Shown piece after piece: positions 10,493 to 19,086 of a stretch of DNA of 64,000 nt (position 1 is its first letter; the number at the start of each line of letters is the position of its first letter). Source of the DNA: CAJXZP01 sp963974475 (lineage in GTDB: Bacteria; Bacteroidota; Bacteroidia; Flavobacteriales_G; Salibacteraceae); contig CAXBCR010000004.1 in NCBI GenBank assembly GCA_963974475.1, positions 124,001 to 188,000 on the forward strand, read 5' to 3'. Under the pieces are notes generated by a model. It saw nothing but the letters and a program-made list of their open reading frames with translations, was not told where the DNA came from and made no database searches. The position numbers and the translations under genes are program-made.

Positions 10493-10646
10493 TGGGTTAG
10501 ATTCCAATAATCTCTAAACAACATACCAGAAAAAATCCTGATTTATTCCGTCATAAAATCCATTCATCCTAAAATAAAACCCCTCACCAAAAAAATTGAA
10601 ACTGACCATGAAATCCATGTATCTTGCGTCAAACAAAAATCCAACA

Positions 10647-13600
10647 ATGATGAAGAAAATTTTCACCCTCTTGACGGTAGCCTCGGCTTCGTTATTTGCC
10701 ACCGCACAAAAAACAGATTCGCCAGATGCGCTCATGCTGCGTTATCCGGATGTGTCGGCCAATGAAATTACATTTGTATATGCAGAAGACGTGTGGGTAG
10801 CCCCCATTAATGGCGGAATGGCCAAACGAATTACTTCGGCTACCGGAATGGAATTTCATCCCAAATTTTCTCCCGATGGCAATACCATTGCTTTTACCGG
10901 GAATTATGATGGTAACTATGATGTGTACACCATTAATCATCAAGGGTATGATGTAAATAGAATTACCTATCACCCAGGAAATGATCGCACCGTGGATTGG
11001 ACTCCTGATGGGGCTGAAATATTGTTTGCCTCAGGTAGAAAATCTCCCTCCAATCGGTTTAATCAGTTTTATACCATTAGTAATAAAGGTGGAAACCCAA
11101 ATCAATTACCATTGTTTTATGCCGAGATTGGCAGCTATAATAGCGATGGGTCAAAATTGGCTTATCAGTACCTAAACCGTACCACCCGAACCTGGAAACG
11201 TTACCAAGGTGGAACCGCAAGTGATGTGTTGATTTATGATTTCAAAACCAAAAAATCCACTAAAATCACTTCTTATAAAGGTACTGATGCGATTCCGATG
11301 TGGAGTGGAGATAAAATTTATTTCTTATCGGATAGAGGCGATAATCATAAAGCCAACATTTGGTCGTATAACACCACCGACAAATCATTTAAGGAAGAAA
11401 CCCATTTTGATACCTATGATGTGAAATTTCCGAGTTTAGGAAATAACCATATCGTATTAGAAAATGGTGGAAAACTGTATTTGTTAGATTTAGCTACAGG
11501 CAAAACATCGGTAGTTGATATTCAAGTGCCATCTGAGCATATTATGGCACGTAGTGAATGGAAAGATTTAAGTCATAATGTAAATACTTTCTTTATTTCG
11601 GCTACTGGTAAACGCGGACTTTTTGATGTGCGAGGGGAGATTTTTACTGTACCTGCAGAAAGCGGAATTACCCTCAATTTGACCAATACTTCTAATGCCC
11701 ATGAGCAATCTCCAAATTGGTCTCCAAACGGAAAGTATGTAGCGTATTTTACTGATATTTCTGGCGAGTACCAACTAGTGATGCGTAATGCGGATGGAAC
11801 TGGAGAAGAAATAGCATTGACCAAAAATTTGAAAGGCTATTATTTTAATACCTTATGGTCGCCTGATAGCAAGAAAATTATTTTTAATGAGAGCGATGGG
11901 TCTGCACATTACATTGATGTGGATAGCAAAAAGATTACAGATATTGACCAAAGCCGTATGTCGGATATTACCGATTTCAAATGGTCGAGCGATAGTAAAT
12001 GGATCACGTATTCCAAGGCCTTTACCAGTCAAAATAGTGTGATAATGGTGTATGGATTAAAAGATGGAAATACCCATAAAATGACCAGTGAATTTTACAA
12101 TTGTGGAAGCCCCGTTTTCTCAGCCGACAACACCTATTTGTTTTATACTTCTAGTCGTAGCTTTTGGCCAACGTATAGCAATTTTGATGGCACTTGGGTG
12201 TATAATAATTCAACCGTTTTGATGGCAGGAACATTAAGCAAAACCGATAAGTCGATTCTAACTCCTTCCAATGATGTGGAAGAAATAGCTGCCGATGAAG
12301 ATGCTAAAGATGACGCTAAAAAAGAGGATAAAGAACCAGAATTTAACATCGATTTTGATGGTTTTGAAGCTCGTTCGGTAGTGTTGCCGGTGGATCCAGC
12401 AAATTATGGAAACCTAGCTGCTGCGGATGGAAAATTAATTTATGGGGTAGGAACTTCAAATGGAGTTGCAATTAAAATGTGGAGCATTGAGGATCAAAAA
12501 GAAAGTACGGTTTTAGAAGATGCTTTTAGCTTTGAAATGTCGGCCGATGGTAACAAATTAATGGTAGGAACCCAATCGGGTGGCTATGCCATAATAAGTG
12601 CTAGCGCTGGTCAAAGCACCGGTGGAAGCACCCTTAATATGAAAGATGTGCGTGCATTAATTGACCCGGTGCAAGAATGGAATCAAATTTTTAATGAAGC
12701 ATGGCGATTGGAACGTGATTTCTTTTACGATGCCAATATGCATGGCGTAGATTGGAATGAAGTAAAAACGCGTTATGGAAAATTAATGCCGTATTGTACT
12801 TCTCGGAGTGATTTAAACTATGTAATTGGCGAAATGATTGGAGAGTTAAATGTGGGTCATGCCTACGTGGGTGGTGGTGATGCACCTTATGCCGAACGTT
12901 TGGGTGTTGGCTTATTAGGTGCCGATTTATCTACCGATGGTAAAGCAGCGATTAAGATTGATAAAATTTATGTAGGCGCTCCTTGGGATGCCACTCGCTC
13001 TCCATTAAAAGAAGCGGGCGTAGATGTGAATGAAGGCGATTACATTGTTGCCATAAATCACCAACCCATTGATGGGACTCAAAGTCCGTATGCGGCCTTC
13101 CAAAATTTGAACAGGAAAGTAGTGGTTCTTACCATTTCTTCATCTGCCTCCGGAAGCGATTCGAGAGAAGTAGAAGTGGAGCTAATGAGCAATGAAGCGC
13201 GTTTGAGAAACCTAGCTTGGATTGAAGCGAATAGATTAAAAGTGCTGGAAGCTACCAACGGGAAATGTGGGTATATTTATGTGCCAAACACAGGTGTGGA
13301 TGGACAAAACCAATTGTTTAGAATGTATCAAGGTCAGTTTCATTTGCAATCGCTAATTATAGATGAACGATGGAATAGTGGCGGACAAATTCCGGATCGT
13401 TTTGTAGAGTTGCTCAACCGACCGGTAAGAAGTCATTTCTCACGTAGAGATAAAGACCCAATGACCATTCCATTCAACGGAATGGACGGTCCTAAAGTGA
13501 TGCTTGCTAATGAGTGGGCAGGATCTGGTGGCGACATGTTCCCCTACATTTTCAAGCAAGAAAAAATTGGCCCCGTAGTAGGAAAACGTACTTGGGGAGG

Positions 13601-13880
13601 ATTAGTTGGAATTAGCGGAATTCCTAGCTTAATTGATAACGGATTCTTGACTTCACCCAACTTTGCATTCTTTAACCTAGATGGAGAATGGGATGTAGAA
13701 GGAAAAGGTGTTTCCCCCGATTATGAAGTGAACGCTACATCTGAAGATATGTATAATGGAATTGATACACAGCTAGATAAAGCAATTCAATTAGTAAATG
13801 ATGGATTGAAAAACAATCCACCACCGAAAGTAGTTGTACCGCAATTCCCAATTAAAACAGGAATTGGTAATCCAAAATAA
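10647..13880 (+). CDS. Tricorn-like protease, S41 family, secreted
   Basis: About 1077 residues, the usual size of bacterial Tricorn homologues. A signal peptide (KKIFTLLTVASASLFATAQ) follows tandem ATGs at 10647 and 10650. The reading frame extends upstream to a TTG at 10596, but a weak promoter-like TATCTTGC at 10620 would lie inside that extension, so I prefer 10647. Two WD40/PD40-like propellers (SPDGNTIAFTG, SPNGKYVAY, SPDSKKIIF) come first, followed by a PDZ domain and a C-terminal S41 core. Likely catalytic residues are the His in NVGHAYVGGG and the Ser in AGSGGDMFPY. In archaea Tricorn degrades peptides in the cytosol. The signal peptide here puts this one in the periplasm. Confidence 0.93.
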   Translation: MMKKIFTLLTVASASLFATAQKTDSPDALMLRYPDVSANEITFVYAEDVWVAPINGGMAKRITSATGMEFHPKFSPDGNTIAFTGNYDGNYDVYTINHQGYDVNRITYHPGNDRTVDWTPDGAEILFASGRKSPSNRFNQFYTISNKGGNPNQLPLFYAEIGSYNSDGSKLAYQYLNRTTRTWKRYQGGTASDVLIYDFKTKKSTKITSYKGTDAIPMWSGDKIYFLSDRGDNHKANIWSYNTTDKSFKEETHFDTYDVKFPSLGNNHIVLENGGKLYLLDLATGKTSVVDIQVPSEHIMARSEWKDLSHNVNTFFISATGKRGLFDVRGEIFTVPAESGITLNLTNTSNAHEQSPNWSPNGKYVAYFTDISGEYQLVMRNADGTGEEIALTKNLKGYYFNTLWSPDSKKIIFNESDGSAHYIDVDSKKITDIDQSRMSDITDFKWSSDSKWITYSKAFTSQNSVIMVYGLKDGNTHKMTSEFYNCGSPVFSADNTYLFYTSSRSFWPTYSNFDGTWVYNNSTVLMAGTLSKTDKSILTPSNDVEEIAADEDAKDDAKKEDKEPEFNIDFDGFEARSVVLPVDPANYGNLAAADGKLIYGVGTSNGVAIKMWSIEDQKESTVLEDAFSFEMSADGNKLMVGTQSGGYAIISASAGQSTGGSTLNMKDVRALIDPVQEWNQIFNEAWRLERDFFYDANMHGVDWNEVKTRYGKLMPYCTSRSDLNYVIGEMIGELNVGHAYVGGGDAPYAERLGVGLLGADLSTDGKAAIKIDKIYVGAPWDATRSPLKEAGVDVNEGDYIVAINHQPIDGTQSPYAAFQNLNRKVVVLTISSSASGSDSREVEVELMSNEARLRNLAWIEANRLKVLEATNGKCGYIYVPNTGVDGQNQLFRMYQGQFHLQSLIIDERWNSGGQIPDRFVELLNRPVRSHFSRRDKDPMTIPFNGMDGPKVMLANEWAGSGGDMFPYIFKQEKIGPVVGKRTWGGLVGISGIPSLIDNGFLTSPNFAFFNLDGEWDVEGKGVSPDYEVNATSEDMYNGIDTQLDKAIQLVNDGLKNNPPPKVVVPQFPIKTGIGNPK

Positions 13881-13903
13881 GGATTGTTAAAAGGATAGTA
13901 ATG

Positions 13904-13936
13904 AAAAAAGAGTCTCTGAATAGAGACTCTTTTTTT
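13904..13936 (+). terminator. bidirectional intrinsic terminator
   Basis: Perfect 8-bp stem GAGTCTCT / AGAGACTC with loop GAAT, flanked by A6 on the left and T7 on the right. It lies between the convergent protease and lipoprotein genes and can stop transcription from both sides. Confidence 0.88.
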
Positions 13937-13985
13937 GTGTAATTAACTAGGGAAACGCAGCGGTTTTTGGGTTGAATAAGTTGGG

Positions 13986-14513
13986 TTAATTTACCTTAAC
14001 ACCTTTTAAACGTCTTCTTTTTTTGTCATTAACGTTTTTGAGCGATTTCTTGATTTTTAGTAACGCCTGGTTTCCATTGGTTACTTTCATTAGGTTGCCA
14101 TCGTAAGTTACATATTGGCCCGTATCGGTTAGGGTAGTGGTTAATTGATACAATTCCCAGTTTTCTCGTTGGCCATTTTTAAAGGTTAAATAGCCCTTTT
14201 TACCTTCTTCAAAATAAACTTGCAGTTCGTTTTTGTGGGTCACTTTTGCGACTGCTTTTGTGTTTTTAGGGATGCTAATATGATAGTAGTAGAAACCGTT
14301 ATTAAACTTCACTTTCCCACCTTGAATGGCGTCATTTTTGGAAGTTGATTTATACAAAAGTTGAATAGGTTTGTCATTGTAAAATTGGACATTTTCAATG
14401 GCTAAATCATCCGAGCTTTCAATGCGGTATCGGGTAGATTCATCAAACTGTACTTTACAAGAGATGGTTAAACAAGCGATGACTCCGAGCGTGATAAAAG
14501 GTGTGATTTTCAT
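13986..14513 (-). CDS. hypothetical lipoprotein
   Basis: 175 residues. The N-terminus MKITPFITLGVIACLTISCK contains a lipobox (LTISC), so the mature protein is lipid-anchored. The rest is beta-rich with a basic C-terminus (KSLKNVNDKKRRRLKGVKVN). I recognise no family. It resembles the small lipoproteins with an antiparallel beta-sheet common in Bacteroidota, but that is impression only. It converges on the Tricorn-like gene with a shared terminator. Confidence 0.8.
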   Translation of the reverse strand: MKITPFITLGVIACLTISCKVQFDESTRYRIESSDDLAIENVQFYNDKPIQLLYKSTSKNDAIQGGKVKFNNGFYYYHISIPKNTKAVAKVTHKNELQVYFEEGKKGYLTFKNGQRENWELYQLTTTLTDTGQYVTYDGNLMKVTNGNQALLKIKKSLKNVNDKKRRRLKGVKVN

Positions 14514-14631
14514 AAAATTGTTATTTGATTAAACGTACCGAATCTAGGCAATCGTCATGCCAAAAATTAACCAACTATTAACATTTCAGGAAATGGTGAA
14601 AATTAATAATCCGATAGAATGGGTTTTAAGC

Positions 14632-14662
14632 AAAAAAAAGCGTCTTGAGAGTACTCTCAAGA
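14632..14662 (-). terminator. intrinsic terminator after the Hsp31-like gene
   Basis: On the minus strand a palindromic stem (TCTTGAGAG/CTCTCAAGA, 14643-14662) is followed by GC and a run of eight T. It lies 31 bp past the stop of the gene ending at 14693. Confidence 0.85.
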
Positions 14663-14692
14663 TGCTTAGCTTTTAGTGGGGGAGAATGATTT

Positions 14693-15595
14693 TTAGTTCA
14701 ATTCTTCTAGTAGCGTTTTTACGGCTAATTTCCCTAATTCATTGGATGCTAAAGGACTTGCTCCAGTAATTAATTTTCGGTCTCTACACACGGTATTGTC
14801 CGATTCTGTGTTCACAATAATTGCTCCTAAGCCCTTCAGTTTTTCACTCAACCCTGAGGTCATGTGTCCAGGTAAATAACCAATGGCCGGAGTCATTTCA
14901 TCTACCTCATCAGGAAATACCGCCATCTTATATCCTTTGTATAAAAATTCTTGATGGTCTAATGTAGTAGCTAATAGTGAACCTGGTCCGTGACAAAGTG
15001 TAATGGTAAATAAATCATTTTGATTAGCCCATTCCAACACTTTACCCACATTTTTATCTTGCGGAATACCATTCATTGCTCCGTGTCCACCGGGTACAAA
15101 TACAGCAGCATACGAATCAAAATCAGCGAATGAATTATGAACAAAATCAGTTAACTTTTGGGGGTGTTCAAAACGCGATTTATACGCATTATAAATAGCT
15201 TTTACATTTTCGTCTTCTTCCGGGAAAGCCCACATTTCAAATACCACAGGTTTACCTGTTGGGGTAACTATTTCAAAGTCAAACCCAGCATTTTTAAGGT
15301 GTAGCATAGGCACAAGTGCTTCAACGGGATGATTTCCAGTAGAGAACATTTTTCCGTTTTTCATTTCCAAGTTTTTTTGTTCCGTGAAAATCACCAATAC
15401 CTTCGATTTAGTTCCTTTGTATTTGGTGTATTCAATGTCTTCAAAATCTGTTTTAGAAACAGTGCCTAAGGTTAAAGCCAAACTAGAGGGGGTGTATGAA
15501 CCATCACTTTCTAATTTAGGTCGGGTGGTGAAGAATAACGTTACCAACACGAGCGCAGTAAAACTTGCTAATCCTATCAAAATCTTTTTCATCAT
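14693..15595 (-). CDS. membrane-anchored DJ-1/PfpI family protein, Hsp31 (HchA)-like
   Basis: 300 residues. From about residue 65 on it follows E. coli Hsp31/HchA closely: E92 in PVEALVP, FEMWAFPEEDE, FVPGGHGAMNG, the nucleophile C201 and H202 in TLCHGPGSLL, VFPDEVDEMTP and a DRKLITG stretch. Hsp31 proteins act as glyoxalase III, deglycase or holding chaperone. Unlike cytosolic Hsp31 this one begins with a hydrophobic segment (residues 4-23), so it should be exported or membrane-tethered facing the periplasm. A Crp/Fnr-type regulator gene lies upstream, with a perfect 14-bp palindrome between the two. Confidence 0.88.
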   Translation of the reverse strand: MMKKILIGLASFTALVLVTLFFTTRPKLESDGSYTPSSLALTLGTVSKTDFEDIEYTKYKGTKSKVLVIFTEQKNLEMKNGKMFSTGNHPVEALVPMLHLKNAGFDFEIVTPTGKPVVFEMWAFPEEDENVKAIYNAYKSRFEHPQKLTDFVHNSFADFDSYAAVFVPGGHGAMNGIPQDKNVGKVLEWANQNDLFTITLCHGPGSLLATTLDHQEFLYKGYKMAVFPDEVDEMTPAIGYLPGHMTSGLSEKLKGLGAIIVNTESDNTVCRDRKLITGASPLASNELGKLAVKTLLEELN

Positions 15596-15648
15596 AATCT
15601 TTGTTTTTAAGTACGATGCAATGGTAATGCAGCTATTCTTGCTAAAAA

Positions 15649-15662
15649 TTACCCTAGGGTAA
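15649..15662. promoter_or_regulatory. perfect 14-bp palindrome, candidate operator
   Basis: TTACCCTAGGGTAA is a perfect dyad in the 72-bp gap between the Crp/Fnr-type regulator gene (stop at 15668) and the Hsp31-like gene (start at 15595). Its position 54 bp before the Hsp31-like start suggests an operator. Which protein binds it is unknown. Confidence 0.4.
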
Positions 15663-15667
15663 GAAAT

Positions 15668-16243
15668 CTATTTTTTTGCTTTTTCAACGCGTATTCGGCT
15701 CAAGCTTTGTTGGGTGATTCCTAAATAAGATGCGATATGATAATTCGGGGTATATTGCTCTATGTCAGGATGTTGTTCTAAAAACAAATCATACCGCTGA
15801 GGGGCAGTCAATTGCAACTGATTTAATATTCTTTTATGTAAACTAACCACATGACGCTCTAAATTTTTTCGTTGAAAAGCTTCAAATTCAGGAAATTGCG
15901 AATATATTCCTTCTAACCTCGAGGCGTTAAACTCAATAATATTTGAATCCGTTATACATTCTACGCTAAGTGTTGCCAATTCATTATTATAGATAGCAAT
16001 GAAATCGCTAATCCACCAATTTTTAATGGCAAATTGTAAAGTGTGTTCTTTTCCATTTTCATCGACACAATACGACCTTAAACACCCGCTCGTTACAAAA
16101 TAGGTGCTCTTCACCGCTTGCCCTTGTCTGATTAACAGCTTTCCTTTAGCTATGGATTTTTCTTTAGAAATAGAATAAAGATATTCTTCCGCTTTAGCGC
16201 TTAGCGTTATAATGCTGTTTATTTTTTTGATTAATGCTTCCAA
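15668..16243 (-). CDS. Crp/Fnr family transcriptional regulator
   Basis: 191 residues. The cyclic-nucleotide-binding beta-roll fold (about 20-115) has the usual KGKLLIRQGQAVKSTYFVTSGCLR stretch in split form. It is followed by a long helix and a short C-terminal helix-turn-helix (YHIASYLGITQQSLSRIR), as in the many Bacteroidota members of this family. There is no N-terminal cysteine cluster, so it is not an Fe-S FNR. It lies 43 bp downstream of the VOC gene and upstream of the Hsp31-like gene, and may control one or both. Confidence 0.9.
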   Translation of the reverse strand: MEALIKKINSIITLSAKAEEYLYSISKEKSIAKGKLLIRQGQAVKSTYFVTSGCLRSYCVDENGKEHTLQFAIKNWWISDFIAIYNNELATLSVECITDSNIIEFNASRLEGIYSQFPEFEAFQRKNLERHVVSLHKRILNQLQLTAPQRYDLFLEQHPDIEQYTPNYHIASYLGITQQSLSRIRVEKAKK

Positions 16244-16286
16244 ATTATGATTGCTGTGTTAGCTGCTGGTATTACAGATGCCCTGT

Positions 16287-16982
16287 CTAGATTTTATTTA
16301 GGCTTTCGCTCCGAGTACTAATTTCTTCGTTTTGAAATTGCATACTATAATTCTGGCCATTATTCTCAAATGTTATTTCAAATGGCTCGGGCTTAACTTT
16401 CATGGAAGGTGTTGGAAACCAAATTTCTTTTAGTTCATAATTGGGTAATAGAAACATGCCTTCTTGGCTACCATTGGTGCCAAATCGTTTGATATCACCT
16501 TTCCAAAATGGAGTGCCAAATTTTGTGAGTAGTTCATTATTGGTTTTCTCTACATCATTTGTGGCCATTCCAATTTCATTGACACACAACACGTTAGAAA
16601 TGTCAAAATCAGAACTAATTTCATTTTCCAAATCGTATCGAACAATGAATTCGGCAATATTTCCGCTTGCATCATAAAAGTAAAACGAATCAGCGTTCCA
16701 ACTTTCAAATCTTTGGGTTTTCCGGCCGTTTTCAATGTCAATAATTGGAACCCGTTTTTCCATCCACTCCAAGGCTTGCATCAATTTGTTCGAAGGGATT
16801 AAAAAACAATAGTGATAGTTGTATTCTTGTTCTGTTTCTTCAAAAGTCAATTCACTCCAACCCATTTTTACCGTAAAAGCATTCGCAGTTTCGGCTACCA
16901 TTTCAAAACCTAAAGTTTGCGTGTAGAATACTTTTTCTAACGCTAGTTTGTGGGTGAATAATTTTAATTTTAATATCCTCAT
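16287..16982 (-). CDS. VOC superfamily (glyoxalase/bleomycin-resistance-like) protein
   Basis: 231 residues. The start (ILKLKLFTHKLALEKVFYTQTLGF) and a second half beginning VNEIGMATNDVEKTNNELLTK show the paired beta-alpha-beta-beta-beta modules of the vicinal oxygen chelate fold. Members are metal-dependent lyases, dioxygenases or resistance proteins. The substrate cannot be told here. It shares a strand and a tight arrangement with the Crp/Fnr regulator, so the two may be co-transcribed. Confidence 0.82.
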   Translation of the reverse strand: MRILKLKLFTHKLALEKVFYTQTLGFEMVAETANAFTVKMGWSELTFEETEQEYNYHYCFLIPSNKLMQALEWMEKRVPIIDIENGRKTQRFESWNADSFYFYDASGNIAEFIVRYDLENEISSDFDISNVLCVNEIGMATNDVEKTNNELLTKFGTPFWKGDIKRFGTNGSQEGMFLLPNYELKEIWFPTPSMKVKPEPFEITFENNGQNYSMQFQNEEISTRSESLNKI

Positions 16983-17029
16983 ATTGCAGTACTTAGCTTG
17001 TTTTTTATGACAATGAGCTTCAATTTTGC

Positions 17030-18079
17030 CTACATTTCAATATTATTCTCGTTTTTAAGGGGTGCCGGAATATTGGCCGGGTCTTCGTCAATAAGCTGTA
17101 ATAAATCGCGCGTAATACCTCTAGAAATATTTGAAATAGGCACATCATTTGGCGAACCTTCAAATGGGTTTTCACCGGCTAATCCTATGCGGAGCATGGT
17201 GTTAAAAACCCATATCACAATTACGGTAAATGGGATATTTAACCACACAAAATAATGACCTATAAACGGATTGGATGCGGCTACCTCTAATCCCATATTT
17301 GCAAAGGCTGGAATAATAGCCATGGGTAATAACCACACAAAAATATGTACGAAATGAAACCCAATACTTCCGTATTGTTTGGGGTAAGGAAAGTTTTTTA
17401 TGCGCTCTGTTTTACCCTGTAAAGCCGTTAATTCTTGCAGTAATTGTTGCAAGTTTAGTAACGAGAAATCCCAAATTTTCTTTTCATCAGTAAGCTGTCT
17501 CAAGTGTTTTGATTGCAGGCTAATAATGGCGTTGGGCTTATGGTCTTTTGACATTACATAGGCGTATTCTTCTTCCGATAAATAGGGCTCTAACGCTTCT
17601 TCCAACGGAGTTTGATATTCTGGAATATGGTAGGAAAAAGTCTCTTTTTCATGAATGTTTTGGTAAGATGCTTCCCATTGTTTTTTTGTCCGCATAGCGT
17701 ACCGAAGCGCAGTTAACCAAGCTATATGTCGGTGGGTAATGGTTTTAATGATAGTAAATTCATCCTGACGAGCATCCACTCGGTGGATATAAAAACTGTC
17801 TTTAACCATAATAATTAGCGACCTAGAGGTATTAACTATACCACCCCAAATTTTACGTGCTTCCCAAATTCTGTCGTAAGCAGCATTGTTTTGAAAACCT
17901 ACCATAAAGGCGACTGCAGTTCCAATTAATCCTACTGGAGCAAGTGGAACTTGCAACCATTTTATACCTAATAATTCGTATAGGATGGTGAATAGGGTAG
18001 ATAGAATTAGAAAGAAAATGATTTCTTTCTTCGTCCAAATTATTACGCTCTTTAATGGATATCTTCTTAGTACAAACAT
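17030..18079 (-). CDS. bestrophin family anion channel-like membrane protein
   Basis: 349 residues. The N-terminal half has the family pattern: a membrane helix (IIFFLILSTLFTILYELLGI), the stretch VGLIGTAVAFMVGFQNNAAY, and the charged segment DRIWEARKIWGGIVNTSRSL. Two more membrane helices follow (about 225-300). Bacterial bestrophins form pentameric ion channels in the inner membrane. The C-terminus ends in a region rich in N, P and acidic residues. It lies 165 bp downstream of norF on the same strand, but there is no evidence that it belongs to that operon. Confidence 0.88.
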   Translation of the reverse strand: MFVLRRYPLKSVIIWTKKEIIFFLILSTLFTILYELLGIKWLQVPLAPVGLIGTAVAFMVGFQNNAAYDRIWEARKIWGGIVNTSRSLIIMVKDSFYIHRVDARQDEFTIIKTITHRHIAWLTALRYAMRTKKQWEASYQNIHEKETFSYHIPEYQTPLEEALEPYLSEEEYAYVMSKDHKPNAIISLQSKHLRQLTDEKKIWDFSLLNLQQLLQELTALQGKTERIKNFPYPKQYGSIGFHFVHIFVWLLPMAIIPAFANMGLEVAASNPFIGHYFVWLNIPFTVIVIWVFNTMLRIGLAGENPFEGSPNDVPISNISRGITRDLLQLIDEDPANIPAPLKNENNIEM

Positions 18080-18244
18080 GTTTCAAATGTAAACTAATAC
18101 TGATTGATTCTCGAAAGTTGGTTAGCGCAAGGGTGATTATTTTATTCTATCCATTTTGGCCTAACAAATCGCAATGCCGGTGCAGTTCATAAATGGGGTG
18201 TTTAAACGCTACCGGAAATGGATGGAAAACGAAGGAAACGTATG

Positions 18245-18487
18245 TTAATACAGCACCAAAATGCCAATTACATATACGGCTACAAAAAGGATGCTCAATG
18301 CTTTCCACGCTGCATGGGCATGTTTGGCCTCAATGAATTGATACACCACCGCTAAAAATTTGATGCTGCTTACGGTAACAATAAAGTAAACCGCATGTTG
18401 CATTCCGTTTTCGGCAAAAATGGTATTTAAAATAATGAGTAAAACCAGTGCTACCCACGTAAATGTGTTTTTCTTGATTTCTGACAT
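18245..18487 (-). CDS. norF: small membrane subunit, cytochrome c oxidase IV / NorF-like
   Basis: 80 residues from the ATG at 18487 (MSEIKKNTFTWVAL). A longer frame to 18550 exists but runs into norE. Three hydrophobic segments (about 10-27, 33-55, 60-80) with HAVYFIVTVSSIKFLAVVYQF resemble the COX4-type/NorF small subunits. It starts 5 bp after the norE stop and so is in the same operon. NorF is thought to aid assembly or activity of NO reductase. The name rests mostly on context and size. Confidence 0.75.
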   Translation of the reverse strand: MSEIKKNTFTWVALVLLIILNTIFAENGMQHAVYFIVTVSSIKFLAVVYQFIEAKHAHAAWKALSILFVAVYVIGILVLY

Positions 18488-18492
18488 AACGC

Positions 18493-19086
18493 TTAGATTA
18501 AGTATAAAACGGGGAAAATGAGAATCCATATTAAATCGCACATGTGCCAATAGGTAGCACTTGACTCTACATCAAACATATTTTTCGCATCGTATTTATT
18601 CGATTTAACTCCTTGATACATATAGGTTAAAAGCCCCACGCCAAACAACACATGAATAAAGTGAAAACCCGTCATGAGCCAATAAAAAGTGAAAAATGTA
18701 TTTGAACCTAATCCGATTCCGGCTTCAATTTTAAAATAATATTCCGCCCCTTTCACCACTAAAAACAAAACGCCAAAAAGGAGTCCGATTAGAATTTGTT
18801 GGGCTGCCTTACCATTTTCACCACTTCTTAATTGATGCAATGAATTCGCCATAAAATAGCCACTTGTAATTAGTATCACCGTGTTAATGGTTCCTACCAC
18901 CGGATTTATATGCATTCGAAAGGCAAGAAAGTCATCCCATTCAATGCCTCGGTAATACATGAAAACCAACGAGGCGCCCAGGAAAGTGAAAATTTCTAGA
19001 ATGATTAATAACCAGACCAAAATTCCTCCTGGGGGATAATAAATTGAATTGCTCTCGTAATTCTGTAAAGTTTTTTCGTTATCCAT
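18493..19086 (-). CDS. norE: cytochrome c oxidase subunit III-like protein, NorE
   Basis: 197 residues with five predicted membrane helices and subunit-III features (GGILVWLLIILEIFTFLGAS, FFTFYWLMTGFHFIHVLFG, ATYWHMCDLIWILIFPVLYL). Its start codon overlaps the end of norD (ATGGATAA), so the two are translationally coupled. NorE is an accessory subunit of cytochrome c-type NO reductase systems. No heme-copper oxidase catalytic subunit is nearby, which supports NorE rather than a COX3 of a cytochrome oxidase. Confidence 0.87.
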   Translation of the reverse strand: MDNEKTLQNYESNSIYYPPGGILVWLLIILEIFTFLGASLVFMYYRGIEWDDFLAFRMHINPVVGTINTVILITSGYFMANSLHQLRSGENGKAAQQILIGLLFGVLFLVVKGAEYYFKIEAGIGLGSNTFFTFYWLMTGFHFIHVLFGVGLLTYMYQGVKSNKYDAKNMFDVESSATYWHMCDLIWILIFPVLYLI

